Shown piece after piece: positions 43,141 to 54,345 of a stretch of 64,000 bases of DNA. Every line of letters starts with the position of its first letter. The stretch's first letter is position 1. Made by a program: the position numbers and the translations under genes. The stretch is taken from NCBI GenBank assembly GCA_963971535.1, contig OZ020589.1:87991796-88055795 (forward strand), written 5' to 3'. Source of the stretch: Notolepis coatsorum. Its lineage: Eukaryota > Chordata > Actinopteri > Aulopiformes > Paralepididae. The notes beneath the pieces are model-generated. The model had not been told where the DNA came from. It made no database searches and saw only the letters and a program-made list of their open reading frames with translations.

Positions 43141-43268
43141 CTTGAATTCGTACGACTCTTCGATGGTGACCACCAGCTTGACATGCTCGCCCAGAGTGGG
43201 GCGTCCCATCTCTGCGACACGCATCTCGTCACTCTCCTTCTTAGTGAAGGAGTCCACGTCAGCCGTCT
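43141..43268 (-). CDS. slc8a1: NCX exon, CBD2 segment
   Basis: The 128-nt exon starts after CCCTCTCCATCAG and ends GAATTCAAG before GTAGG. It encodes TADVDSFTKKESDEMRVAEM then GRPTLGEHVKLVV and TIEESYEFK, close to the conserved block of the second Ca2+-binding domain of NCX proteins. It begins in phase 1 (two bases complete a Glu codon) and ends in phase 0, which fits the 69-nt exon before it and the 100-nt exon after it. Its first 26 bases and its acceptor are duplicated at 44777-44802. Confidence 0.9.
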
Positions 43269-43606
43269 CTGATGGAGAGGGAGTGACGGGTGCGGAGAAG
43301 AGAGTTGGTCAGTGCTCAACACCATTACTGTCCTGAACAAGTCATAGAGGTAAATTAAAGCACCTTCCATTGAGATGACTGAACAGTAGGCGATTATTAA
43401 TAAAGCAATATCACTATGGGTGTAAATGGGATACATGGTTGGTGTAACAGCATATTCTTAATTTAGTATTACATTATTGGTCACAATCCTGAGCTAGTGG
43501 AGTCACATTTGAAAGTAATCTCCCCAAAGCTGCTGTTAAATACTTAAAGGTAGAATCTGTAATACATTTGAAAGTAATCTCCCCAAAGCTGCTGTTAAAT
43601 ACTTAA

Positions 43607-43782
43607 AGGTAGAATCTGTAATACTATAACAGTCAAACAGCGACCTCTAGGCAAAGGTTTTAGTTTGATGTGTGAGTGGTTAGGGGAGGTCTGGAGAAAT
43701 GCACAGTATAATAAGTAACTACCAGTATATCTGATATATTTTGCATAGATGTCACTATTTGACGGTATTACATATTCTACCT
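43607..43782. mobile_element. Foldback MITE with TTAA target
   Basis: AGGTAGAATCTGTAATAC and its inverse GTATTACATATTCTACCT face each other and TTAA lies at both borders (43603-43606 and 43783-43786), as for piggyBac-type insertion. A 58-bp tandem duplication (43506-43621) repeats its left end. A second copy is in unit 2 and a partial one starts near 50622. Confidence 0.75.
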
Positions 43783-43977
43783 TTAAAGATGCTGTGTAAG
43801 ATCTGCATTTGGAACGAGGACCATGTAGACTCAAAATCTAAAGATAAATAGGTGATTAAGACAAACCAATACAGTAGGCTGTTAGTGACCCTTCTAAGGA
43901 ACAGGGGAAGACATTCAAGTGAGATTAATCCCACAAACAACATACATTATTTTCTGTATACCGTATACTTATTCTTA

Positions 43978-43979
<2 letters not shown>

Positions 43980-44047
<68 letters not shown>
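43980..44047. repeat. (TA)n microsatellite, unit 1
   Basis: About 68 bp of TA repeats; the copy in unit 2 is longer. Confidence 0.97.
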
Positions 44048-44049
<2 letters not shown>

Positions 44050-44420
44050 ACATCTGTCTGTACATACCTGCATATAATCCTTTTTACATACCTGTAGATA
44101 TCTATACATATCCCTTGCCTACTCTTACTAGTTACGCTGCAGACCAGTATGATTTACTACCATAGTGTCTTTATACCTGTATCACTGTACATATAAATAC
44201 TACAACTCTGTACATACATCTGCATCTTAGCACTATTACTCAGTAGTATTCATTTATATATATATTATATCCAGTTTAATCACCTGTACATTTTCAATCA
44301 CAATTGCACTTTGCTGTTACATTTGCACTCTGGTTGGATGCCAAACTTATTTTCGTTGTACTGTACTTGTGCTGCATGATGACAATACGTCATCTAAATT
44401 TGAATCTAATGTAATTGATT
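44048..44420 (+). mobile_element. LINE 3' UTR remnant (Rex1-like)
   Basis: The sequence TTGCACTCTGGTTGGATGCC and TTTTCGTTGTACTGTACTTG is typical of fish LINE 3' UTRs that end in short T/A-rich tails, here AATTTGAATCTAATGTAA. There is no ORF. Confidence 0.6.
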
Positions 44421-44776
44421 GATTGATTTTATTGATGGATTAAAAACACACAACAAGGATCTAATGTACTGTAATCTAATGTATGCTGCAGCTGCCCCGA
44501 GCAAACAGAGTGTGAGGACCTTCGGGAACGGTGAGGTCATAAATGAAGCTGATACTGGACTTCTTAGTCCCAAGAAGGAACATCCCTGTCAGACCATGTG
44601 TGAGTCATGCAGCCTGTGTTCAGCAACACAGGGAGGTCAGGACTGATTAGAAATCGGATGTGTCCTAATGAGACATACGGTGGTGGTGGGGGGTGGAGGA
44701 GACGTGGGCGAGTGGAGGAGAGAGAGAGAGAGGGTGGACGAGAGAGAGAGAGAGTGGAGGAGAGAGAGAGAGAAGG

Positions 44777-45511
44777 AGTGAAGGAGTCCACGTCAGCCGT
44801 CTCTGATGGAGAGGGAGTGACGGGTGCGGAGAAGAGAGTTGGTCAGTGCTCAACACCATTACTGTCCTGAACAAGTCATAGAGGTAAATTAAAGCACCTT
44901 CCATTGAGATGACTGAACAGTAGGCGATTATTAATAAAGCAATATCACTATGGGTGTAAATGGGATACATGGTTGGTGTAACAGCATATTCTTAATTTAG
45001 TATTACATTATTGGTCACAATCCTGAGCTAGTGGAGTCACATTTGAAAGTAATCTCCCCAAAGCTGCTGTTAAATACTTAAAGGTAGAATCTGTAATACA
45101 TTTGAAAGTAATCTCCCCAAAGCTGCTGTTAAATACTTAAAGGTAGAATCTGTAATACTATAACAGTCAAACAGCGACCTCTAGGCAAAGGTTTTAGTTT
45201 GATGTGTGAGTGGTTAGGGGAGGTCTGGAGAAATGCACAGTATAATAAGTAACTACCAGTATATCTGATATATTTTGCATAGATGTCACTATTTGACGGT
45301 ATTACATATTCTACCTTTAAAGATGCTGTGTAAGATCTGCATTTGGAACGAGGACCATGTAGACTCAAAATCTAAAGATAAATAGGTGATTAAGACAAAC
45401 CAATACAGTAGGCTGTTAGTGACCCTTCTAAGGAACAGGGGAAGACATTCAAGTGAGATTAATCCCACAAACAACATACATTATTTTCTGTATACCGTAT
45501 ACTTATTCTTA

Positions 45512-45603
<92 letters not shown>

Positions 45604-46320
45604 ACATCTGTCTGTACATACCTGCATATAATCCTTTTTACATACCTGTAGATATCTATACATATCCCTTGCCTACTCTTACTAGTTACGCTGCAGACCA
45701 GTATGATTTACTACCATAGTGTCTTTATACCTGTATCACTGTACATATAAATACTACAACTCTGTACATACATCTGCATCTTAGCACTATTACTCAGTAG
45801 TATTCATTTATATATATATTATATCCAGTTTAATCACCTGTACATTTTCAATCACAATTGCACTTTGCTGTTACATTTGCACTCTGGTTGGATGCCAAAC
45901 TTATTTTCGTTGTACTGTACTTGTGCTGCATGATGACAATACGTCATCTAAATTTGAATCTAATGTAATTGATTGATTGATTTTATTGATGGATTAAAAA
46001 CACACAACAAGGATCTAATGTACTGTAATCTAATGTATGCTGCAGCTGCCCCGAGCAAACAGAGTGTGAGGACCTTCGGGAACGGTGAGGTCATAAATGA
46101 AGCTGATACTGGACTTCTTAGTCCCAAGAAGGAACATCCCTGTCAGACCATGTGTGAGTCATGCAGCCTGTGTTCAGCAACACAGGGAGGTCAGGACTGA
46201 TTAGAAATCGGATGTGTCCTAATGAGACATACGGTGGTGGTGGGGGGTGGAGGAGACGTGGGCGAGTGGAGGAGAGAGAGAGAGAGGGTGGACGAGAGAG
46301 AGAGAGAGTGGAGGAGAGAG
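44777..46320. repeat. 1.53-kb tandem duplication, unit 2
   Basis: The unit repeats 43243-44776 at an offset of 1534 bp. It begins with 26 bp of duplicated exon (44777-44802) next to a copied 3' splice acceptor, then the MITE (45141-45316), a longer (TA)n (45515-45600) and the LINE remnant. Confidence 0.92.
45515..45600. repeat. (TA)n microsatellite, unit 2
   Basis: About 86 bp of TA repeats, longer than in unit 1. Confidence 0.97.
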
Positions 46321-46975
46321 AGAGATAGAGAGAGAGGGTGGACGAGAGAGAGAGAGTGGAGGAGAGAGAGAGTGGAGAGAGAGCGGAGGAGAGAGGGAGA
46401 GAGAGCAGAGGAGAGAGAGAGAGCGGAGGAGAGAGAGAGGGAGAGAGATTGGAGGAGAGAGCGGAGGAGAGAGAGAGCAGAGGAGATAGAGAGAGAGAGA
46501 GCAGAGGAGAGAGAGAGTGGAGGAGAGAGAGAGTAGAGTAGAGAGAGAGAGAGGGAGAGAGAGCAGAGGAGAGAGTGGAGGAGAGAGCAGAGGAGAGAGA
46601 GCGGAGGAGAGAGAAAGGCGGAGGAGAGAGAGCAGAGGAGAGGGAGAGAGAGAGCGGAGGAGAGAGCGGAGAGAGAGCAGAGGAGAGAGAGCAGAGGGGA
46701 GAGAGCGGAGGAGAGAGAGAGAGAGAGTGGAGGAGGGGAGATGGAGAGATCAGAGGAGAGAGAGAGAGCGTGGGAGAGCGGAGGAGAGAGAGCAGAGGAG
46801 AGAGAGAGCGGAGGAGAGAGAGAGCGGAGGAGAGAGAAGGAGAGAGAGAGAGGAGAGCGGAGGAGAGGGGGAGAGAGCGGAGGAGAGAGAGATGTGGAAA
46901 ATAAGGAGTAATAATGTGGAGAAGGAATTAAATGGAATGCATGCGAGAGAAATAAAGGAGGATATGTATATATAG
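46258..46975. repeat. Purine-rich GAGA/GGAG tract
   Basis: Over 600 bp are almost pure purine (GAGAGAGAGCGGAGGAG-type). The opposite strand is pyrimidine only and lies about 100 bp downstream of the 69-nt exon in gene orientation. Long charged ORFs here are artefacts. Confidence 0.95.
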
Positions 46976-47057
46976 AGAGAGGACATGAAGAGATGGAGTA
47001 TATATATATATGAAAAGAAACAGAAGGATGAAGAGATTGGTCGGGAGGCATGCATAC

Positions 47058-47126
47058 CTGTGATCTTGATGACGGAGGAGGGGACGGGGTTATCTCTGCC
47101 CTGCACCTTCCGGTACACATCCCTGC
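47058..47126 (-). CDS. slc8a1: NCX 69-nt cassette exon (exon D-like)
   Basis: Minus-strand borders are CTTGCTCCCTCAG before and GTATGC after. The 69 nt encode RDVYRKVQGRDNPVPSSVIK plus IT, in phase 1-1. The spacing of the FRKV..R..P..S.VI pattern matches the NCX1 cassette exon between the exon A/B pair and the acidic segment of CBD2. It can be joined to exon A, exon B or the microexon without a frame change. The 23-residue size agrees with exon D as I recall it for NCX1. Confidence 0.8.
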
Positions 47127-47271
47127 CTGAGGGAGCAAGTTTGAAGCAGTTCAATACAAAAAATAAAAGCCACCTGCCCAGATATATATTTTCCTGGCAG
47201 TCAAAAAAACGCTATGCTTTGATTTGAATCCATTTTTAGGCACAATCCGTGATCCATGATGTATATAAAAC

Positions 47272-47529
47272 AGCGAGGAGTAACGCGTGGGAGGCTCACG
47301 CTGCCCCCGTTGCTTCCTGATTCTGCTGTACAGGCGCACCAACCGACCTGTAGGAGTCGCTGTCCACAATGTCCGATCCTCACCCACCGGCTTTCCCACC
47401 CCCTAATACTGCCAATTGTATTAGTATGAACGACCAGCCAAGCCGGAAGCAACGCCGAGAGCTGGGCTCGAACCCAGCATATCCTGCGTTAGTGGCGAGC
47501 GCCTTGCCCACTGCGCCACTTAGCCGCCC
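47272..47529 (-). mobile_element. tRNA-derived SINE, minus strand, truncated
   Basis: On the minus strand the head GGGCGGCTAAGTGGCGCAGT is followed by the B-box GGGTTCGAGCCC and the body shared with 23684-24162. It stops after the TAACGCGTGGGAGG block, so the 3' half is missing. Confidence 0.85.
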
Positions 47530-47940
47530 TACAAATCTACATTTTCCTATTACTTTTTAAATAACTCAATTTTGAAAAGATCTAAAGATTTTTTTTAAAG
47601 AAATCATATTCAACTGGGGTACAGTACCTCCCCTTAAAGGTATAGTTCAGATGTTTGTACATTAAGTTGTACATGTATGAATTACTTGCTAGTAGTATAC
47701 TGTAGTTGATGCAATGGCGAGTCTCGTGAATGGAGCCCTGGCCTGGTTCCAAGAGAACCAGGAAGCTTCAGAAGGGCAGCAAACAGGGTTAGGAGACAAA
47801 GAAGTGTTAATCCACAACACAACATGCAGGCAAACGTTTTAACCATCCACAACTGAAAATTGTGGTCCTCCAGCATTTTCTATGCTGCAGATCGACACCA
47901 TGTGTTGGAACTAGCCCCATTGCCACGTAGTTACTACACT

Positions 47941-48575
47941 CTGGGGCTGGTTACAACATGAATCAGTTACTACACTCTGGGGCTGGTTCCACCATGAATC
48001 AGTTACTACACTCTGGCGCTGGTTCTACCATGAATCAGTTACTACACTCTGGCGCTGGTTCCACCATGAATCAGTTACTACACTCTGGCGCTGGTTCCAC
48101 CATGAATCAGTTACTACACTCTGGCGCTGGTTCCACCATGAATCAGTTACTACACTCTGGCGCTGGTTCCACCATGAATCAGTTACTACACTCTGGCGCT
48201 GGTTCCACCATGAATCAGTTACTACACTCTGGCGCTGGTTCCACCATGAATCAGTTACTACACTCTGGCGCTGGTTACAACATGAATCAGTTACTACACT
48301 CTGGGGCTGGTTCCACCATGAATCAGTTACTACACTCTGGCGCTGGTTCCAACATGAATCAGTTACTACACTCTGGGGCTGGTTCCAACATGAATCAGTT
48401 ACTACACTCTGGGGCTGGTTCCAACATGAATCAGTTACTACGCTCTGGGGTTGGTTCCAACACGAATCAGTTACTACGCTCGGGGGCTGGTTCCAACATG
48501 AATCAGTTACTACGCTCTGGGCTGGTTACAACATGAATCAGTTACTACACTCTGGGGCTGGTTACAACATGAACA
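47941..48575. repeat. 36-bp minisatellite, about 17 units
   Basis: CCACCATGAATCAGTTACTA followed by CACTCTGGCGCTGGTT repeats. The 36-bp period keeps frames open, which makes a 192-codon ORF without meaning. Confidence 0.95.
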
Positions 48576-49424
48576 GTGGTGTCGGTGTATGTATGTTTCA
48601 TTTTCTTTTCATTCCTTATAAAGTATGTACATTAAAAGAAAATGTCAATAAACACATTATAGAAAATAAAATAGACAACTAGCAATGTATGTCATACCCC
48701 TTAATGTCCAAAAATCTCAGAATGATCCCTTTAAAAGTGTGTCACTGATGGACATAATGCTCTTGTAAATCAGTGCGGCGTCTGAAGGTTTGATGATGTT
48801 CCTTTACGACCATCAGCGCTTGAATCAGTGGATGAAGAGGCTTATCATTAGTGGGTCACAAAAATAAAAATAAATGTTTTAATCCCACAAACACATCATA
48901 CCATCTCTGTTAATAACAACAAACGTTGCTTTAAATGTCAATTGTTTAAAAGCAAACGCTCACAACACACTTACCATAACTTCTTTTGTCTATTGGGAAT
49001 TCATAAGAACGATGAATTAGTTGGAATTCACCAGTCATCATTAGGCCTAATTGTTTTCTGAATAAAGCATGGTGTGCAATAAAAATACACAGCGTCATAC
49101 AATACCTGTTTTGATGAATCCACCTAAAAAGGAATGCATGATTTATTTTTAATCATAAATTAAAATACCTTTCGCTGCACACCCTTCTAAAAGGATGTGT
49201 CATTTTCAAAACACGTGTGATTGTTAAAAGTGGCAGCATACTGTACATGCTTTACATTAAAGGGGAACTACACCCAATTGAATAATTCCTACATGTTATT
49301 TCTCTGGTCTAAAACGGTCCAAAGTATTAGTGACCACAAACAAACTCTCTCCTCAAATCCAAAACTGGTTTCTGGCTTTACGAGAAAGTAGCTCAAATAT
49401 TGAATGAACCTTCCTAGGCCATGT
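48576..49424. other. Intronic stretch without recognised feature
   Basis: I see no repeat family, exon or RNA gene. It is A/T rich. Confidence 0.5.
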
Positions 49425-49605
49425 AAATAACATGTAAATAACATGTAAATAACATCTAAATAACATGGAAATAACATGGAAATAACTTATAAATAACATG
49501 GAAATAACATGGAAATAACATCTAAATAACATGGAAATAACATCTAAATAACATGGAAATAACATCTAAATAACATGGAAATAACATCTAAATAACATGG
49601 AAATT
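49425..49605. repeat. ATAACATGGAA/ATCTAA tandem repeat
   Basis: Short units ATAACATGGAA and ATAACATCTAA alternate over about 180 bp. Confidence 0.92.
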
Positions 49606-50205
49606 GTTAATTTGGGTGTTGTTCCTCATTAACTGCTCGGTCATAATAAAATGGTTCATTACTCATCTAATGAACAAATTGTACTTGAGAAGTAACAGGG
49701 TTATAATGCATTCGTAACACATACATAAGTCAGTAGTGTAGCTGAAGGTATAGGTAGTGGTGAAGTACTGTATGCACATTACTTTCTCTGGCCATTACCA
49801 GTCTCTTCCAAGACAGGAAGTAAACTAACTGGTGCTACCTTTACTCATATTATTTCCCCTTAACATATTGAATAAATAATATATTATTGTTCCCTCTCAC
49901 TTTCTTTTAGTTTACTATATGAATAAGAACCAATAATGAGTCAAACAAAGTTAAATTATTTCAGTTTATGGTGTCTGTACAGCCTTCTTTATTCACTGTG
50001 TCCATGGAAACAACAATGAATGCAGCCATAAAGGTATGGGTTTTGTAAGCAGAAAAAACTGTCCGTTTACTTTTCTGATTACTATATCACAGCATAACTC
50101 ATAAATGTTCAGACAGACAAGCTTCATATTTGGAAGCTTTTTCTTTCAATCTAATTTTATTGGGGAGGTCAGTTCTTGTTACAGTAATAAGGCACTTTGG
50201 ACAGA
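49606..50205. other. Intronic stretch without recognised feature
   Basis: I see no feature that I can support in these 600 bp. Confidence 0.5.
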
Positions 50206-50570
50206 GTTGTGTTTCAGGCTGTGTGCCGTACAGGTGTAGAGGTAGCTCTGTGTAGGAGTGTGTTTCAGGCTGTGTGCCGTACAGGTGTAGAGGCAGCTCT
50301 GTGTAGGAGTGTGTTTCAGGCTGTGTGACATACAGGCGTAGATGCAGCTCTGTGTAGGAGTGTATATCAGGCTGTGTGACGTACAGGCGTAGAGGCAGCT
50401 CTGCGTGGAAGTGTGTTTCAGGCTGTGTGACATAGAGGCAGCTCTGTGTAGGAGTGTGTTTCAGGCTGTGTGACATACAGGCATAGAGGCAGCTCTGCGT
50501 AGGAGTGTGTTTCAGGCTGTGCGACGTACAGGCGTAGAGGCAGCTCTATGTAGGAGTGCGTTTCAGGCAA
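50206..50570. repeat. 51-bp minisatellite, about 7 units
   Basis: GTGTTTCAGGCTGTGTGCCG followed by TACAGGTGTAGAGGCAGCTC repeats at a 51-bp period, with one shortened unit. Confidence 0.93.
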
Positions 50571-50891
50571 GTCAAGTCTTATGAATGCATTATGACCCTG
50601 TTATTTCCCAAGAACAATGCATTAAAGGTAGAATCTGTAATGCCGTCAAACAGCGACCTCTAGGCAAAATAGCAGTGCTTGGTTTACATTATTTGTTTTG
50701 GTCTGATGTGTGGGTTGAGGAGGGGTTGTTACTGCTGGCCACACCTTATGAGAAGGTGAGAATAACATGAGAATAACCAGTATGTTTACATTTTGTTTTC
50801 AAGTGTGCAGAGAGTGATGGACATCAGAGGTGATGAGTGAGATATTAGCAGTAAAAGACAACACAAGTCAGCATGACAGCGAATCATACAG

Positions 50892-51296
50892 CAGTGGTCG
50901 ATCGATATGGGTTTTTCAATGGCCGATACCGATATTCTCAGAGAGTGGGGAGGCATCTATTAGAATACAATGCTTTAATAATAACAAATGAGACACAAAA
51001 TTGCTGAATGTAAGTTCACCAATGTTAGCTACAGTATCAGCTAGCTAGCTTAGCTGGTTGATGAAAGCTAGGGTTGCCCTTGCTTACAATAGCCGAAATA
51101 AACATGGAGTTAGCTTAAATGTAACCTGACAAAATATTGCAGTATTTTTTCCTTTCAAAATATTGAAATTTGGAGTCCTTTTAAGCTAAGACGAATTGGT
51201 ATCGGATTCCTTGTGATCTCTAGGTTCATACGATACCATAATTCCAATTTAAAAATTGTCAATATCAGCAAACCAATAATATCTGGTCGACCGCTG
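50892..51296. mobile_element. Non-autonomous hAT, 405 bp
   Basis: The ends are CAGTGGTCGATCGATAT and, inverted, CAGCGGTCGACCAGATAT with a perfect 8-bp duplication TCATACAG (50884-50891 and 51297-51304). A decayed relative lies at about 53995-54345. The element ends 50 bp from the microexon at 51347. Confidence 0.93.
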
Positions 51297-51346
51297 TCAT
51301 ACAGTACAGCAAGGACACCAACAACAAAAAAAACTAGACGTCTTAC

Positions 51347-51367
51347 CGGTTTCCTGAAGCAACATGG
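51347..51367 (-). CDS. slc8a1: NCX 21-nt microexon (exon C-like)
   Basis: On the minus strand CATCATCAG precedes and GTAAGA follows the 21 nt. With one base from the previous exon and two from the next it adds AMLLQET, close to the ALLLNEL of NCX exon C as I recall it. The phases are 1-1 as in its neighbours, so it can be skipped in frame. A nearer AG (14 nt later) would leave a 7-nt exon and break the frame. No ORF scan would find it. Confidence 0.68.
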
Positions 51368-51599
51368 CTGATGATGTGATGAGAGGAAACAAAATGAGAA
51401 ACAACATGAGACAGATGACAGTGAGCGAGAGACAGTGAGACACTAGTGACAGCGATGGCAGGGGAGCAGGCAGAGGTGGAGGACAGACTCTGAACCAATC
51501 CTCTGGTCTAAGACAGTCCAAAACATACAAGTGAAAAATTAACAACTCTTCCAAGTCTAAAAACTAGACTGCAAAAACTCAAACTTGTGACGTCATCGG

Positions 51600-52090
51600 G
51601 TGTTTATTTATTGTAACTGTAATTGTATATTATAACCGATAGGGCGTACGTAATTTTAAAATGCTCTTATGTACTTTAGATACTATTGCTACCATGTATG
51701 TGTTTCATTACTTGTATATATACATACATACCAATTATTCGCCTGTTCTATTCTCCATGTTCTATCATCCACAGCAACACTATATTATCACTGATAATTT
51801 CATGTTTCTTTTTGTTGTGGATCTATTGTGATGTTTCTTCTTGACCTGTAAAGCCCTTGGGGTCAATTCCATGTGATCTCGGGCTATACAAATACATTTG
51901 ATTTGATTTGATACAGATCCTCATCTGCACCTTTGTTTACACTGTTTATTTTTCTCATATTTTCTAATCTATCTAATTTTATTGCCTATATTTATGTCTT
52001 TCTACTATTACCCTACCCATACCTGTACCTCCCCCATGCTACTATGACGCCTGAATTTCCCAAAGGGGATCAATAATGAGATATCTTGTC
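51600..52090 (+). mobile_element. LINE 3' end remnants
   Basis: TTGACCTGTAAAGCCCTTGG...GCTATACAAATACATTTGAT with an ATTTG repeat (51845-51912) is a LINE 3' terminus. A second one, TTCCCAAAGGGGATCAATAA, ends near 52080. Both lack coding sequence. Confidence 0.55.
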
Positions 52091-52397
52091 TTATAACGTC
52101 TGAAGCTGCTCCATAGATAATGAAGGTGGGGAAGATATTGAAGGTGACACTGAGAGCACCCAGGGGGATGTTCTGAGTATACAGGTACATACTGTACATG
52201 TTCTATTTCAGAACTCAGAACACTACTATAGAATGGGTATAAAAAAAGAAAACAAATGTTCTGTGGGTCCACAATATCAGTCTCCCGCTCATTGTCAACG
52301 GAGCAGCTCCAGACTTGATACCTGATGACATCACAAGTTTGAATCTTCTCTGGTTTCTGGTTTTGGGAGAGAGTACTGTAGCTTGTGTGCACAAATA

Positions 52398-53248
52398 TTG
52401 ATGGAACTTTAGGAATTAAGGAATTCTTAATTTGGGTGGTGTTGCCCTTTAACTCTTGTTGTCTAGGATTGATTTAGAGCTCAATAATGTATTGTAAACA
52501 GCAGAATTTCATCAGTCCTTAGTCCATTATAATGACCACAGGCCGTGTGAATAACAGGATATGCATTGTTGGCAGTGTGTACCGTAAGTAGAAGGTCGTT
52601 CTAGAATGTCCTGCAGCACATAATATATCATTAATATCATTGATTGATTGTTGATTGAATGATTGTTAGTTGTTTTAGTATGTACTCAAAACAACACTCA
52701 AAATGGCGTTAGGAACCGAGGCTAGTTAGCAATGACAGTGGAAACGTGTTTGATTGAACATCACATGAAGTCAAGAGCTCCACGTGATGTCATGTCTTCT
52801 GGAAATTACATCATAATGACATCACAGGTACTCGAGGCAAAAAAATAAACGCAACTCTGCTGAACCCTGCAATCTCTACCCTGGACCCAATGACACCCTC
52901 TCCCAATATCTTTTTTACCAGTGGCAAGGCTTGATCGACAGCATTAATTAACGAAGGGGCGAGAGCAGCCTAGCAACAGTGGAGAATGGAAGCCAATGGA
53001 AGATAAAGGTGAAGGGAGAGTGGTGCGTGAAGTGAATGGAAGAGAAGGTTTTGTCAGACAAGGTCAGGGGCCAATATTTATCACACGTCTAAGAGTGGAA
53101 GTACTGTTCTAGGATCAGTGCTCAGGTCACACGACCATATACACCTTCACTATGACTTCATGAGCCAATCTGGTCTCTGGTCAGCACTCCCACTTCGAGA
53201 CTTTGATAAATACAGGTCCGTGCTCTACTCTGAGGGGGACTCCCACAC
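52398..53248. other. Intron between microexon and exon B, no feature
   Basis: I recognise no repeat or gene in this stretch. Some short inverted motifs occur near 52740. Confidence 0.45.
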
Positions 53249-53352
53249 CTGTCCACTTCTTCCTCTTCCAATAGGGCTCCTGCAGCTCTATGCAGAAGCC
53301 GGCCTGCTTATCATACTCCTCGTGGTCAAGTATTCTAACCGCTATGGTCTTC
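53249..53352 (-). CDS. slc8a1: NCX mutually exclusive exon B-like
   Basis: Borders on the minus strand are TGTCCCCTTCACAG before and GTGTGG after. The 104 nt encode KTIAVRILDHEEYDKQAGFC then IELQEPYWKRKKWT. It aligns with exon A (55352-55458) over the whole length, including the D.EEY core, but lacks the acidic and Leu-rich ending, as exon B does in NCX1. Phase is 1-1, so either A or B, but not both by the usual pattern, can join the next exon. In NCX1 the choice of A or B changes the Ca2+ binding of CBD2. Confidence 0.85.
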
Positions 53353-53989
53353 CTGTGAAGGGGACACAGAGATAGGGCACAAAAACAGAAAGAAATGGGA
53401 GAGGTAAGGGGCTGAGGGGAGGGGTAATTCAGGGGGGGGGTCATGCAAGTTCACACATTCAAGCACACCAAGACTTGTGACAGGTCCTCCGTCTCCATGG
53501 CCCTTGAGTCACCGTGGTACTGTATGAGTGTCAGGGTCTTTGCACGCTCTCACCAGGCCTCGTGTGGCATACAAGGAAGAACTTTAGCATTTATACTATG
53601 TGCACAGATATGGTCAGGGACATCACCACTAGCCCAGGAGACTTACAGTAGGGCAGATCTAAGGCCACCCCAGAGGACAGACTTTGTTTGGTGTGTGAGT
53701 TAGAGGTGGAATTGAGAACACAAGGTTCACTTTTTGTTTTACTATCCTGTTCTTGAGCAGGATGAATATGAACAACTTGAGTTGTGCTTCAGGAAGGGAA
53801 TTATTTTTGTAGCAGATTTTATTTTTCAAGCTTGGGAGAGAAGACAGAATACTTTGTTTAAAAAACTGAGCTGTAATCTGAATTTATGTTATCTGTATTT
53901 TGACACAACAATCGGCCATGGTATTTTTGGTAAATTATATGAATATGTAATTCCATGTGCGAATAAATAAATGATGATGATGATGATGA

Positions 53990-54345
53990 TGATATTTAGA
54001 GAGCAGGGAGATATAATGCATCTGATAAAATACTGCAATTTAATAATAACAAATCAGAGATAAAATTGCTAAACATAAATGCATCAATGTTAGCTATAGT
54101 AGGTAGTGATTACATGTTTGCAGTTGGTAACATTACAATTGTACTAGGAATTGGATATAAAATATTGCATTTTTATTGTATTTTATTCCTTGTAATCTCT
54201 AGCTTTATATGATACCATTATTATTGCCCTAGCATTAAAATTTGCCTGCTAGATCCCACGAAGAATGGCAATGTCGGCAATACCGGTATTTTTTTAAATG
54301 GCCAATATCAGCCAGTAGACTGATATATTGGTCAAACCACGAAGT
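53990..54345. mobile_element. Decayed hAT related to 50892-51296
   Basis: GAATAAATAAATGATGATGATG at 53963 ends a short A/T-rich retroposon tail, followed by a stretch sharing TTTAATAATAACAAATCAGA and GCATCAATGTTAGCTA with the hAT at 50892. The terminal repeats are eroded. Confidence 0.45.

Larger units (their letters stand above)
43243..44776. repeat. 1.53-kb tandem duplication, unit 1
   Basis: The segment from inside the exon (AGTGAAGGAGTCC) to a GAGA tract is repeated at 44777. It holds a TTAA-flanked MITE, a (TA)n tract and a LINE 3' UTR remnant. Apart from the TA length the two units look almost identical. Confidence 0.92.

Noticed and set aside
46191..47154. Long Ser/Leu-rich ORF on minus and Glu/Arg-rich ORFs on plus
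   Set aside because: They are translations of the GAGA purine tract. Only 47058-47126 within this span is a real exon.
47941..48575. CRISPR array
   Set aside because: Regular 36-bp units are head-to-tail without unique spacers, and the DNA is eukaryotic. The 33-, 35-, 37-, 39- and 51-bp arrays were rejected for the same reason.
51354..51360. 7-nt microexon using the nearer AG
   Set aside because: A 7-nt exon would break the frame; the AG 14 nt upstream gives 21 nt in phase and similarity to exon C.
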